Below, piece after piece: positions 1 through 8,375 of a stretch of DNA of 64,000 bases (its first letter is position 1; every line of letters begins with the position of its first letter). Source of the stretch: Yoonia sp. I 8.24 (GTDB taxonomy: Bacteria; Pseudomonadota; Alphaproteobacteria; Rhodobacterales; Rhodobacteraceae); the NCBI RefSeq assembly GCF_022096995.1, contig NZ_JACXGQ010000002.1, positions 494,872 through 558,871 on the forward strand. Reading direction: 5' to 3'. Under the pieces are notes generated by a model. That model was not told the DNA's origin. It worked only from the letters and a program-made list of their open reading frames with translations, and made no database searches. Made by a program: the position numbers and the translations under genes.

Positions 1-502
1 TGGGTTGGTTTTCAAAGAATACAACATATGCCTCATGTAAATCACTAAATTCATCCAAGGTCATAGATCGTCGACTTATCGCCGCGTCCACCCGACGCCT
101 GAAATCAAATCCATAGTCTACCGGTTTTCTTAGAGTAAGGGAAAAACGCCTATCGGCGTTTGGTATTTGGCATGGACTTCGAAGGATCATGCCACCTAGG
201 TCGTAATTATCATTGTTAATAAGCCTGAAACACAATGGATTGTTAGACAGGTCTGAGAAATTTTGTTCGCTTATATTCAAAGTTGTTTGTGGGGGACTGT
301 GCGCTAACTCTGTTGCAAATAACCGCTGACGAGAAGCACTTTCTAGGCCCTCTATGAGTAAAGTCAGTTGACTACCGTCGAGTATGCCGTAGGGGTCAGA
401 TATTTGCACATTGAATTCGACAGAGTCAGCTCTTACCGTGTCAGGTATCACTCCAGCGATTAGCGCAAACATAGTAGTGGCAACAATGCTGATCAAATTC
501 AT
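1..502 (-). CDS. Exported protein of unknown function (3' end beyond left edge)
   Basis: A reading frame runs leftward from ATG at 502 to the window edge without a stop, giving at least 167 residues. GGAG lies about 9 nt before the start. The first ~25 residues (start MNLISIVATTMFALIAGV) look like a signal peptide, so the product is probably periplasmic or surface-exposed. The rest has two cysteines (in NNPLCFRL and RSPCQIP) that could form a disulphide, and no family was recognised. It is the last of three leftward AT-rich genes (1499 to 1) that may form an operon. The C-terminus cannot be seen. Confidence 0.6.
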   Translation of the reverse strand, partial: MNLISIVATTMFALIAGVIPDTVRADSVEFNVQISDPYGILDGSQLTLLIEGLESASRQRLFATELAHSPPQTTLNISEQNFSDLSNNPLCFRLINNDNYDLGGMILRSPCQIPNADRRFSLTLRKPVDYGFDFRRRVDAAISRRSMTLDEFSDLHEAYVVFFENQP

Positions 503-662
503 CAAAATCTATCTCCGCAAAATGAAACATAGCGCCGACATTGACGAGTCCTCGATGCTGAAACTCTAGTATTATGAACGTGTAAATCTGCCCGAACCCT
601 ACCAAGCTCTAATGGTAAAACCTGATAGTAAGTATTCTTCTGGAATGGAGGCATCACATCAA

Positions 663-1040
663 CTAGCTGGACGTTGAAACAAGCTGGGGAAATAAATTGA
701 TGCCCGTCTTATTAAAAATCGCCCACCCGATTATCTTGAATGTTGTGTCCAACACTTTTTGTGCAAGTACAAAATTCATATACTTTGTGAAATGTAGCGT
801 CGATGTAAAAGCAACTTCTTGCATATGCATGATTCTGTCAGCTTGTGCTGCAGTAATCTTCTTCTGTGATAGCGAGATTTGTGTCTGAATAGTTGCTTCG
901 GCTAAAGACTTTAGATAACCGCTCACGAGAGCTGAATTGACGCTCCACCACTTCTGCCCCAAAGCCCCGATCTCTTCGCCAATCACGTCAATGATTTCGT
1001 CAACGCTATTGGGCCTAAAGTTCTCTAAATCTACATTCAT
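663..1040 (-). CDS. Hypothetical protein, 125 aa
   Basis: Begins MNVDLENFRPNSVDEIIDVI. I chose ATG 1040 because GGGGA lies 5 nt upstream. A TTG four codons earlier (1052) with AAGGTG in front is an alternative. No signal peptide; the middle is helical and polar, and residues ~90-115 are hydrophobic (KIIGWAIFNKTGINLF). A phasin-like or structural helical protein is possible, but no family is recognised. It lies 24 bp downstream of the lipoprotein-like gene at 1065-1499, suggesting co-transcription. Codon use is AT-rich compared with the core genes to the right. Confidence 0.55.
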   Translation of the reverse strand: MNVDLENFRPNSVDEIIDVIGEEIGALGQKWWSVNSALVSGYLKSLAEATIQTQISLSQKKITAAQADRIMHMQEVAFTSTLHFTKYMNFVLAQKVLDTTFKIIGWAIFNKTGINLFPQLVSTSS

Positions 1041-1064
1041 TGCATTCCCCAACTACACCTTAAT

Positions 1065-1499
1065 TTATCGCCTTGCTCTTATGGCCTTAACAGCCTGATC
1101 GCAGCTGATACGGACCGGCTGAGTGGTACCCGAACCAACCACAATACCGTCAGTTTCATGCTCGCTGGCGAAAAGTTTTACCAACGTTAGACAAGACTGG
1201 ATTACCGCATTGAGGGAGCTTTGCGCCTCATCTCGTGGTTGACTGGTTTCCTCCGTCGGAGTGCCGCCCACGGAAAATGCAGCAGTTTCTAGCTTGCTGA
1301 TTATTAACGCATAACTATCAACTGACGCTGCGAAGGTTTCAGGGTCTGAAAGCTCACCCAGCTCTGCTTTTGCCAATATATTGGATAGTGTTTCGTATGC
1401 CTCTGTTGCTCTTGTGTCAGCTTCCTCCACATATGCGGGAGCGAAAAAAGAACACGAGGATAGTAACATCACAAAAAATAGTTGTTTGAAGTAAGACAT
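1065..1499 (-). CDS. Putative lipoprotein, 144 aa
   Basis: The N-terminus (MSYFKQLFFVMLLSSC) is a short charged and hydrophobic segment ending in LSSC, a good lipobox, so lipidation at Cys16 is predicted. The mature part is mainly helical, with two further cysteines near residues 112 and 133 (QSCLTL, ISCDQA). No known family is recognised. It is first in a likely three-gene leftward unit (1499 to 1). About 180 bp without a gene separate it from the next gene upstream (1677-1922). Confidence 0.55.
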   Translation of the reverse strand: MSYFKQLFFVMLLSSCSFFAPAYVEEADTRATEAYETLSNILAKAELGELSDPETFAASVDSYALIISKLETAAFSVGGTPTEETSQPRDEAQSSLNAVIQSCLTLVKLFASEHETDGIVVGSGTTQPVRISCDQAVKAIRARR

Positions 1500-1676
1500 T
1501 TAGTACTGACCTTGAGCACACATCGTTAAGTCGAGCTTTCAAAAAAGACGTGCGCAATGAGCAAAAGGCGCACGGATGGGTTGAGCTTAGGCGCGCGAAA
1601 CTGTTTTTGTCAAGCGCTACGCCATATGTTGGATGATGAACCGGTGGAACGAAACGTGAAGTTTGTTATTGAAAGA

Positions 1677-1922
1677 TTACCGTTTTAGAGGCCTTCGTGG
1701 TTGGGCTGTACAAGCCAATATGTATGTAAATCTCTGTGCGAAAGTAAAGTGAGCGGCCAAGAGCCTATTGAAAGGCGCCCTCACATCGTATGAGGCTATT
1801 ACGCTTGGTAAAATGGGCACTTCGGCCCATTTTTCTAAATACTCGTTGCTCAGATTATCAAACAACCCTTCGTCACCGCCCGTTTCAATATAATTTACTG
1901 AGTAAAATGAATCGATTTCCAT
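1677..1922 (-). CDS. Hypothetical protein, 81 aa
   Basis: Starts MEIDSFYSVNYIETGGDEGL only 6 bp after the stop of the FGE-domain gene on the same strand, so it is probably translated from the same message. The N-terminal half is acidic. The C-terminal ~25 residues (FTYILACTAQPRRPLKR) look unlike a natural end, and the frame may be a 3'-truncated remnant of a longer gene. No family recognised. Confidence 0.4.
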   Translation of the reverse strand: MEIDSFYSVNYIETGGDEGLFDNLSNEYLEKWAEVPILPSVIASYDVRAPFNRLLAAHFTFAQRFTYILACTAQPRRPLKR

Positions 1923-1928
1923 AATTTC

Positions 1929-2927
1929 TTATCCTTCTTCATTAAATGTTCTGATGAGCCGGAACCCAAAAAAGTCTCGGCGGGTTTCATTTTCAGGTCG
2001 GACTCGACGAGCTGGGCGCAAGTTATCCATTGCACCATTGTGTGCTCCGCCCTTTGCAACACGCCGCTCGCAATCAGTTTGTTCGAGAGCATCTGCAAGG
2101 TATGCGCTATCGGTACTCAGGCCGAGGTGTTCGTCAGACCAGCAGGATAAAGTATACTCTGACACATTTCCGGACATATGTCGTAGGCCCCACGGGTTCG
2201 CAGCATCTAGTTCCTCAACCGCCACTGGCACGTATCGGTTGGCTAGGTAGGGCATTGATTGCCCTCGTCTTACATGTTCTGTTTCCCGTCCCGAAAAATT
2301 TGCTTGATCTGAAGTCAGATCATCACCCTGCGCAAAGCGCGTCGTTGTCCCTGCGCGTGCCGCATATTCCCATTCGGCCTCTGTCGGTAGGCGATATACG
2401 TCATCCCCGATCTGCGCATTTAGCCACGCAACATATTCAAGGATATCCAGATAAGAGACGTTGATCACTGGATGATCGAGGCCAATTGCGACGTAGTCTT
2501 GCGGTATCCGGACATTGATATCCGGGCTGTGTGAACAAGCACCTGCGTCGACAGAGATCATCCATTCCGCGTAGGTAAGCTCGTTCCGAGCCATGGCATA
2601 GGGGATATCCATCACGACTTGATGGCGGGGATGTTCGCTTGGAATAATGTTGATCTCATCAGGACCACGCACGGTTCCTGTTGCGTCCGGGCCATAAATA
2701 TCAAACGGGTTGCGGGATTCACCGGGGATAGCTTCCATCATAAACGAGCCAAGCGGCATGACGATCATCTCAGGACAATCGGCGCATTCTTGGAACATTT
2801 CAAATTCACCGACAGTCTGCCCGTTAGCAAGCTGATAGGTGGTGGCGGTTTCGGCCATGCTTGCTGTGGTCAACACCGCGCAACCAAGTGCCGCCATCAC
2901 TGCTTCTATCATAATCTTAGCGTTCAT
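1929..2927 (-). CDS. Exported FGE-sulfatase (SUMF1)-domain protein
   Basis: 332 residues with an N-terminal signal peptide (~1-25, ending TASMAE), then the FGE-sulfatase/SUMF1 fold: CPEMIVMPLGSFMM (~50-65), HPVINVSYLDILEYVAWLN (~150), LPTEAEWEYAARAG (~180), NPWGLRHMSGNVSEYT (~245) and a C-terminal FGFRLIRTF. Family members act as formylglycine-generating enzymes, ergothioneine-type sulfoxide synthases or non-catalytic binding domains. The cysteine pair of true formylglycine-generating enzymes is not evident near the end of the domain, so sulfatase activation should not be assumed, and no sulfatase gene is nearby. Periplasmic location is predicted from the signal peptide. A small gene follows after 6 bp. 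Confidence 0.8.
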   Translation of the reverse strand: MNAKIMIEAVMAALGCAVLTTASMAETATTYQLANGQTVGEFEMFQECADCPEMIVMPLGSFMMEAIPGESRNPFDIYGPDATGTVRGPDEINIIPSEHPRHQVVMDIPYAMARNELTYAEWMISVDAGACSHSPDINVRIPQDYVAIGLDHPVINVSYLDILEYVAWLNAQIGDDVYRLPTEAEWEYAARAGTTTRFAQGDDLTSDQANFSGRETEHVRRGQSMPYLANRYVPVAVEELDAANPWGLRHMSGNVSEYTLSCWSDEHLGLSTDSAYLADALEQTDCERRVAKGGAHNGAMDNLRPARRVRPENETRRDFFGFRLIRTFNEEG

Positions 2928-3195
2928 ATGGAAGCAACTTTTGGTATTAAAGGTTTGTTAATTGAATCGTTAACGTTGCGCTATGTCGCTGTAAAGCCTT
3001 GTCATAAAAAGTTCTTTTTACTGTTCTAGAAGAAGATCGAACAACGCTGTTTTCGAGGAGAAATGGGTTGCAAAACACGCCGTTTGAGCACGCCCTAGCT
3101 GCCCTTCCATGGAACCATCCCATGGGCTAACCCTGCGCGGATTGGATGCCGCCAGCTGTGTGCCGCTGGACCTGTTGAATTATCGTGAACAGGCG

Positions 3196-3471
3196 TCAAA
3201 ACGGAATAGCGTCTTCTTCGTCTGGCGCGAGTTGGATGGGGGCATCGATGAGGCCTTGTGCAATGGCTTGGGCTTCGAGGCGGCAGTAAATCGGCCAGAG
3301 GTGGTTAAAGGCATCGGATTGACCGCGTTTCCAATCATCTGATTTGGGGTGTTGTAATTCGGAAATGCGCACGAACTTCCGGCTTTCATCATTGAGGGGG
3401 TGGCGGTTTCCGTTTTCAGAAATCCACGCGAGTTGCTTTTTCATCTGGGTGAGGGTCTCAAGCAGGGGCAT
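3196..3471 (-). CDS. Hypothetical protein, 91 aa
   Basis: Soluble, hydrophilic, begins MPLLETLTQMKKQLAW and ends in an acidic tail (APDEEDAIPF). A longer frame opens at 3585, but its extra 38 codons run through a strong palindrome at 3548-3573 that looks like the terminator of the gene upstream, so ATG 3471 is preferred even though its ribosome-binding site is weak. No family recognised. It lies at the left end of the mobilisation-type segment, same strand as the genes up to 5092. Confidence 0.45.
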   Translation of the reverse strand: MPLLETLTQMKKQLAWISENGNRHPLNDESRKFVRISELQHPKSDDWKRGQSDAFNHLWPIYCRLEAQAIAQGLIDAPIQLAPDEEDAIPF

Positions 3472-3547
3472 ATCCGTTACTCGCAATTGATTTGATCTGT
3501 ACCTATAATATGGGGGTGCTGAGTGGGCTTCTAAATGCCAATGCACG

Positions 3548-3573
3548 AATGGGCGACAAATTTGCCGCCCATT
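3548..3573 (-). terminator. Palindromic hairpin downstream of the 57-aa gene
   Basis: 26-bp near-perfect palindrome: the outer 8 bp arms (AATGGGCG / CGCCCATT) pair fully and the inner bases pair except for one position. It lies 25 bp past the stop of the leftward 57-aa gene. No clear U-run follows, so it may be a weak terminator or an mRNA 3'-end stabiliser. Confidence 0.5.
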
Positions 3574-3597
3574 GTTTTGCGTCATGCCTGCGCGCCG

Positions 3598-3771
3598 TTA
3601 TGATTTTGATGTGTTGTAGGCGTTCATGCGTGTTTGATAGCTGATCGATGATTCACCAGATTGCTGCCGTGAAGCTGGATAGCCTTTCTGGGCTTCATAT
3701 GTGCCTTGGTTGGTGGAACCCTTGTGGGTGTTCTGGCCGTTAGTTTTCCATGAATTATTGCTGTTGGTCAT
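3598..3771 (-). CDS. Small hydrophilic protein, 57 aa
   Basis: ATG at 3771 is preceded by GGAGAG with 6 nt spacing, a near-ideal ribosome-binding site 25 bp downstream of the gene ending at 3797. The product (MTNSNNSWKTNGQN... to ...MNAYNTSKS) is rich in Asn, Ser, Thr, Gln and Gly with scattered Lys, and is likely disordered and cytoplasmic. The longer overlapping frame that starts at 4182 is antisense-like read-through into the neighbour and is not real. Function unknown; same transcription unit as 3797-5092 by orientation and spacing. Confidence 0.55.
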   Translation of the reverse strand: MTNSNNSWKTNGQNTHKGSTNQGTYEAQKGYPASRQQSGESSISYQTRMNAYNTSKS

Positions 3772-3796
3772 TTTACGCTCTCCTATGCGCTTGGGG

Positions 3797-5092
3797 TTAA
3801 AACTTAATGCCGCCATTGCCGCTGACAACAGCTTGAGGTGCCGCTTGGTTGATCTGCACAATGACGGTTTTGCGATCAGTGGTGGGTTCGGCGATGATTG
3901 CCTCAACCTGCCAATGGTTTGGACCGCTGATTTCGGTAAAGCTGTGATTGTATATCTCGGCATCCGCAGCACCGCCCCAGACATATTGATCGGCTGCAAA
4001 GTTCTTCCAAAGATAACCCGTGAAGCGATCAGAGGCAGACCCAAACCGTTCAAACAGGGTGCTGACGAGGTCTTGTTTGGTGACGTTGGTCGCATTTTGC
4101 AGCAATGCGATGCTTTGCACCTCACGCGTTGATGGGTCAAAATACACCACGCCGCAGCTGTGAAGCTGCGTATCATCACCACATGTCAGATCGGGTGTGA
4201 AATGCGCCGAATGCGGAAAGGCTGCCCGTATTCTCATATATTCAGGGGATGGGCTGACGCCAAAGGGCAACAATTGTTCGTCTAACCCGTCCTCATAGGT
4301 CGAGAACCGATATAAGACGTTCAAATCGTCTCCAACCGCATAGCCTTCGCTGCGCAAGGCTTCTAGGGCGTCAGCGACGGGCATGCCGATGTGAACGCCC
4401 ACCAGTTCTAATTGTGATTGATCAATAATGTCTGGTGTTTGGGCTGCGGCAGTTTGGATATCTTTATGCGCGTCTTCTGGCAGGCTGGTTTCATACAGCA
4501 GTTGCCCAGAATTTCTTTCGAACATTTTGAGCGCAACAATCTGCGTGCGGATATGGTGCGGGTTATTAGGCGTGATCGCAAAAGGCACGATGGAGAGTTC
4601 AAGCACTACACCGCCACGCGGGCTAAGCTCACGCACACGGCGTGCTTCTGCAACAGGCAGTTCCCATTCATAAAAATCAGCTGCGTTATCCAGATGCAGC
4701 GCGTGGTCACCCGCAAATGGGAAATAAGTGCCGGGTTCAAAGACTGAGATGCGGTAAGCACCAGATGCGGCATCATATTGACCGATATTACCCGAGACGC
4801 GCAGCTCTAAACCACCAATCTCAGCGATGCGTTCATATTGGGTGCGCAGATTATCTTCGACATCTTGTAGCACCTGCGGCTTATCGAATTCATTGGCGCG
4901 GCGGTATTCACGAGAGGCCAATGCATCTTCGCGGAAATTGGGTGTGTTGTCAGATAGGTAAGCAGCCAGCAATGCGACGGTTTGATCATCGGGTGCGATA
5001 TAAGTTTGTGCGTGCAGCGGTGTGTTGGTCAGGGCCACGCAGATTGCGAGCGCCGACGCCGTCATCGTGCGGGAGAAGAATGTGGACAGCAT
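3797..5092 (-). CDS. Exported protein of unknown function, 431 aa
   Basis: A signal peptide of about 28 residues (…ALTNTPLHAQ) precedes a ~400-residue soluble region. Residues ~235-255 (GVHIGMPVADALEALRSEG) resemble short repeats found in other exported proteins of unknown function. Two cysteines (FTPDLTCGDD and QLHSCGVVYF) are close together and could form a disulphide. No enzyme motif is recognised. The gene is divergent from the serine recombinase, and a ~200 bp shared promoter region contains two inverted 14-bp repeats. It lies beside conjugative-mobilisation genes, so it may be cargo. Confidence 0.65.
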   Translation of the reverse strand: MLSTFFSRTMTASALAICVALTNTPLHAQTYIAPDDQTVALLAAYLSDNTPNFREDALASREYRRANEFDKPQVLQDVEDNLRTQYERIAEIGGLELRVSGNIGQYDAASGAYRISVFEPGTYFPFAGDHALHLDNAADFYEWELPVAEARRVRELSPRGGVVLELSIVPFAITPNNPHHIRTQIVALKMFERNSGQLLYETSLPEDAHKDIQTAAAQTPDIIDQSQLELVGVHIGMPVADALEALRSEGYAVGDDLNVLYRFSTYEDGLDEQLLPFGVSPSPEYMRIRAAFPHSAHFTPDLTCGDDTQLHSCGVVYFDPSTREVQSIALLQNATNVTKQDLVSTLFERFGSASDRFTGYLWKNFAADQYVWGGAADAEIYNHSFTEISGPNHWQVEAIIAEPTTDRKTVIVQINQAAPQAVVSGNGGIKF

Positions 5093-5138
5093 GGGTTTCC
5101 CTTTTGTATTTTGAAGCGGCTTGGATACGCGCGCAGCA

Positions 5139-5271
5139 AAAGGGGTCCCTTTATCGTAACCCTAACCCAGTTCGGTGTTGATTGCGCGAGACACTTGTTT
5201 TCCACAGGTTTTTGCGCGGGAGATAGCCGATAAAATCGAGGCTCAAAGCGACGTTGCAAAGGGACCCCTTT
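5139..5271. repeat. Two inverted 14-bp repeats in the recombinase promoter region
   Basis: AAAGGGGTCCCTTT at 5139-5152 and its exact reverse complement AAAGGGACCCCTTT at 5258-5271, centres 119 bp apart. Each copy is itself a dyad broken only at the central two bases. The second copy ends 18 bp before the recombinase start (5290); the first lies 46 bp before the divergent exported-protein gene. Candidate recombinase binding or crossover sites, or operators for both genes. Identity does not extend beyond 14 bp. Confidence 0.6.
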
Positions 5272-5289
5272 GGACAAGGAAAAAATGCC

Positions 5290-5982
5290 ATGGATTCAGC
5301 TTGTTTGACGCAGCCAGCCTGCCAAAATACCCAGATGAACAAAGGGAATGTGCAAAAGACCGAGTCCGATCAACGAGATAGCCATACAGGTGATGATACG
5401 CGACGATCCGGCAAAAAAATTGGATATGTGCGTGTCTCAGATGCTGATCAATCCGAGGATTTGCAAATTGATGCGCTTATGGCTGCGGGCTGCGTGACGC
5501 TTTACACGGATCATGGTCTATCAGGGGCCAAAACCCACCGCCCGGCGCTGCAAGCGATGTTGGATGATTTGGATGCAGGCGATACGCTGACCGTTTGGAA
5601 ATTGGATCGTCTGGGACGCTCAACATTGCACTTGATGACGATCCTCGAAGACCTGCAACAGCGTGACATTCATTTCCATGCCATCACCCAAGGTATTGAT
5701 ACATCGACAGCCGTAGGCCGCATGATATTCGGGCAATTGGCTGTCTTCGCTGAATATGAGCGCTCCCTCATCAGCGAGCGCACCAAAGCAGGCATGGCTG
5801 CTGCTAAAGCGCGGGGGAAACATGTGGGCAGACCGGCCATGTCGCATACTCTGAAAAAAGCACTTGATGATCTCGCCAAGGTCGATGCTGTTCACGCCGG
5901 ATCAGACAGTGAGATTGAGCAACTGATTGATGATGGACGTTTAATCATCGACCCCAAATGCGATGACGGCTCCTACCACTGA
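5290..5982 (+). CDS. Serine recombinase (resolvase/invertase family)
   Basis: 230 residues from ATG 5290 (AAGGA 9 nt upstream). The resolvase catalytic domain begins at ~43 with KIGYVRVS, where Ser50 is the nucleophile, then LDRLGRS (~115) and the long E-helix with AEYERSLISERTKAG (~155-170). Such enzymes cut and rejoin two short dyad sites to invert or resolve DNA. After ARGKHVGRPAMS the C-terminus does not show a typical Hin-type helix-turn-helix but ends in an acidic stretch, so DNA recognition may differ. An N-terminal extension of about 40 polar residues is unusual; MNKGNV at 5335 is an alternative start but lacks a ribosome-binding site. Adjacent to mobilisation genes and inverted repeats. 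Confidence 0.88.
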   Translation: MDSACLTQPACQNTQMNKGNVQKTESDQRDSHTGDDTRRSGKKIGYVRVSDADQSEDLQIDALMAAGCVTLYTDHGLSGAKTHRPALQAMLDDLDAGDTLTVWKLDRLGRSTLHLMTILEDLQQRDIHFHAITQGIDTSTAVGRMIFGQLAVFAEYERSLISERTKAGMAAAKARGKHVGRPAMSHTLKKALDDLAKVDAVHAGSDSEIEQLIDDGRLIIDPKCDDGSYH

Positions 5983-6026
5983 TTGGAAAATGGTGGGACG
6001 TTACCAAATGAAAGGCCTGTAAAGGC

Positions 6027-6344
6027 TTATCTTTCCCGACTTTGATCTTTGTCATTTGAGCGATTAATTCCTTTGAAGCTTTTGCGAAACTGAATTTTCT
6101 TGGGGGTTTCCGCCCCCTTACGAAACTGGATTTTGGGTTTGTCTTTTTGCAGTGATGTACCTTGTTGTTTTTGCACGGGTTGTTTGGACGATCTGATCCC
6201 CATTGCACCGTCGGGAGCGAGATTTTGGGCAGGGCGTAGGTTTTGTGCCGCTGGCTTCAGGACAGGTTGAGTATTGTCTTTGTCGCGCACCGGTGTGCCG
6301 TCTGGGTTAGTGATGCGGTTAAAGGCTCTTCTGGGATCGGCCAT
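6027..6344 (-). CDS. Small basic protein of unknown function, 105 aa
   Basis: Starts MADPRRAFNRITNPDG after GGAGG. Rich in Lys, Arg, Gln and Pro, with the pentapeptide KIQFRK appearing twice (~71 and ~83), predicted disordered and nucleic-acid-binding in character. It is 66 bp downstream of the coupling-protein gene on the same strand, so it is probably the last gene of the mobC-relaxase-traG operon. No family recognised. Confidence 0.6.
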   Translation of the reverse strand: MADPRRAFNRITNPDGTPVRDKDNTQPVLKPAAQNLRPAQNLAPDGAMGIRSSKQPVQKQQGTSLQKDKPKIQFRKGAETPKKIQFRKSFKGINRSNDKDQSRER

Positions 6345-6410
6345 ACTACGGCCTCCTGTGATTGGGGATATTGCAAAGAGGCCTGCCAGTGAGGCAGGCC
6401 AAATGTTGTG

Positions 6411-8225
6411 TTATGTGTCAGCGTGTAAATTGACGCCCTTATCTTTAGTAATTGGATGTTCAAACCATCTGATTTTGGCCGCCATGATCGGCATGGTGTT
6501 TTCGATAAGAATGAGCTGACGATCTTTTGGTAAGCGCATCAACTCATCAGGATAAGCCAACTTACGCTGTGTCGCGGCACGGTTGTCGGTGTAGGTTGTC
6601 GAACTACCGTGCGAGCCGTTACCGGTCCCGTTCGTATTCTGGCTAAAGCCAGATGCCAAAGCGCTGCTCAAGTTCCAGACCGTTGTGACGCCACATAATG
6701 CCGAAAAGTACTCTGCACTGGTTTTGTCAGGTGATCCAAAATAGGCAACAACACCGCTATTGCCGATGAATGTTTCGTAGTCAGGGCCATAGACTTTGCG
6801 CAGCTGGCATAAATCCTGACATATTCCCCAAAGCTGAATGCCATAACCCGCCATAAGACCATAGGCTTGCTCAATCATTGTCAGACGACCAAGCGCAGGC
6901 ATTTCATCAAGAATGAACAAGACAGGCTTACGTGGTTGAACGTCAATGTGGCGGGCGTTTTCTGTGATAGCCTGTTGCACAAGCAAACGTAAGAACCGCC
7001 CAAAACTGTCTAACCGATCTGGTGGCAAAATCAGATAGATGCTCATCAGGTCGGTTTTAAGCTCTGCAAACGAAAAGTCAGAGCGCGACAGGCATTCTCT
7101 GATCCGATCACTGTCCAAAAAATGTGTTTCTGCTTGTGCCGAGGCCAGCACATTGGCCATAAGCTTTGGTTCTTTTTGTAATGACCGTGCGCCGCAGCTG
7201 GCAACGATCTGATGCGGAGAATTGACCATTTGCTGAAACAATGCCTGCATATCATCTTCTGCATAAAGCAAGAGATCACGCATTGTGCCCAAATTGCGCA
7301 GCCCATCATATGCCTCGTCAAAGCTGACATGTAGGATCAAACCTTGCAGCAAGGCTTTGGCTTCCAATGTCCAGAACGGGTCGGCGTTATTGCTGGCCTT
7401 TTGGACCAATGCATCCGCCAATAACATGGCATTTTCTGGTGCGTCGATACCACTGTTTGCAATCCAATCCAGCGGGTTAAAGCAGGCTTGCTCTTCTCCA
7501 GAAATCCCCCAAGGATCAATTGCCAAAACGCGTTGCCCCATATCACGACGCGCATTGGCTGTGATCATTGCATTCTCACCCTTGGTGTCGATCACAAAGA
7601 CGGAACCTTGATACATCAGCAGATTAGGAATGATATGCGAGACACCTTTCCATGCACGTGTTGGGGCCACTGTGATCAAATGTCGGTCACCTTTATAGCT
7701 AAACACATCACGTGTTTCACCTTTGGCCGCTTCACCAAGGATGATGCCATCATCGCCAAATAGTCCTGCGTCATCCAAATCAGCTTCACGTGCCCAATGG
7801 CTGGACCCGAACGTGGTTGGAATATCAAGCAGCTTTTTTACACTCTGACCGATCCAATAGCCAATGGCTGCAAAGAACCCAACGAGACTGACAACGCCTG
7901 TCGCGCTCCAGCCCAAAACGCCACCATTGACCAAAGCGAGACCCGCAACCGCAAGCCCAAGCAATATTCCAGCGGCTAGTCGTGTTTCCTTAGCTTGTGG
8001 TGACAGGAACCAGCCGATTGCACAGCCCATCATGACGGATGTGCACATCAATATCCCGCGCAAAAGGCTTAACCGCAAAGCCCATTCAGAACGGGTGAGG
8101 TAATGTTGATTGCGCGGGTCAAAATACCCAAGCGCAAGACTTTCATTGGGGGTTACGCAGAATGCCAATACACATATGCTAAGAATGGCACCCCATATCA
8201 TTTTATTTGTTATCGTTTGCTCCAT
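6411..8225 (-). CDS. traG: TraG/VirD4-family coupling ATPase
   Basis: 604 residues from ATG 8225 (AAGGAG upstream). Two or more N-terminal membrane helices (~8-28, ~45-65, ~75-115) precede the TraG/TraD cytoplasmic ATPase domain. The protein would link a relaxase-DNA complex to a type IV secretion channel. Walker A reads APTRAWKGV, with Trp192 immediately before Lys193 where the family has Gly. Walker B is at VLFILDEMPALGRL (~430), followed by the conserved YGIQLWGICQDL and FIGNSGVVAYFG stretches. No type IV secretion genes are present in the window, so it must rely on a channel encoded elsewhere, if it works at all. Downstream of the relaxase in one leftward operon. Confidence 0.9.
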   Translation of the reverse strand: MEQTITNKMIWGAILSICVLAFCVTPNESLALGYFDPRNQHYLTRSEWALRLSLLRGILMCTSVMMGCAIGWFLSPQAKETRLAAGILLGLAVAGLALVNGGVLGWSATGVVSLVGFFAAIGYWIGQSVKKLLDIPTTFGSSHWAREADLDDAGLFGDDGIILGEAAKGETRDVFSYKGDRHLITVAPTRAWKGVSHIIPNLLMYQGSVFVIDTKGENAMITANARRDMGQRVLAIDPWGISGEEQACFNPLDWIANSGIDAPENAMLLADALVQKASNNADPFWTLEAKALLQGLILHVSFDEAYDGLRNLGTMRDLLLYAEDDMQALFQQMVNSPHQIVASCGARSLQKEPKLMANVLASAQAETHFLDSDRIRECLSRSDFSFAELKTDLMSIYLILPPDRLDSFGRFLRLLVQQAITENARHIDVQPRKPVLFILDEMPALGRLTMIEQAYGLMAGYGIQLWGICQDLCQLRKVYGPDYETFIGNSGVVAYFGSPDKTSAEYFSALCGVTTVWNLSSALASGFSQNTNGTGNGSHGSSTTYTDNRAATQRKLAYPDELMRLPKDRQLILIENTMPIMAAKIRWFEHPITKDKGVNLHADT

Positions 8226-8375
8226 CACGCATCTCCTTTGCAAAAAATGAACATGCGTAAGATGTGCCTTAGATCAGCTATGATCCGCGTGGGTAATCAC
8301 CGGGTAAAATCGGGTAATCGTTGCATCTGCAAACCGTCACGCTGACAAAATGAGGGGCATTCAATGCCTTTGACG

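Noticed and set aside
3772..4182. Upper part of a 194-codon leftward frame that ends with the 57-aa gene
   Set aside because: It overlaps the 431-aa exported-protein gene on the same strand in another frame and has no ribosome-binding site; only the last 57 codons after GGAGAG are credible.
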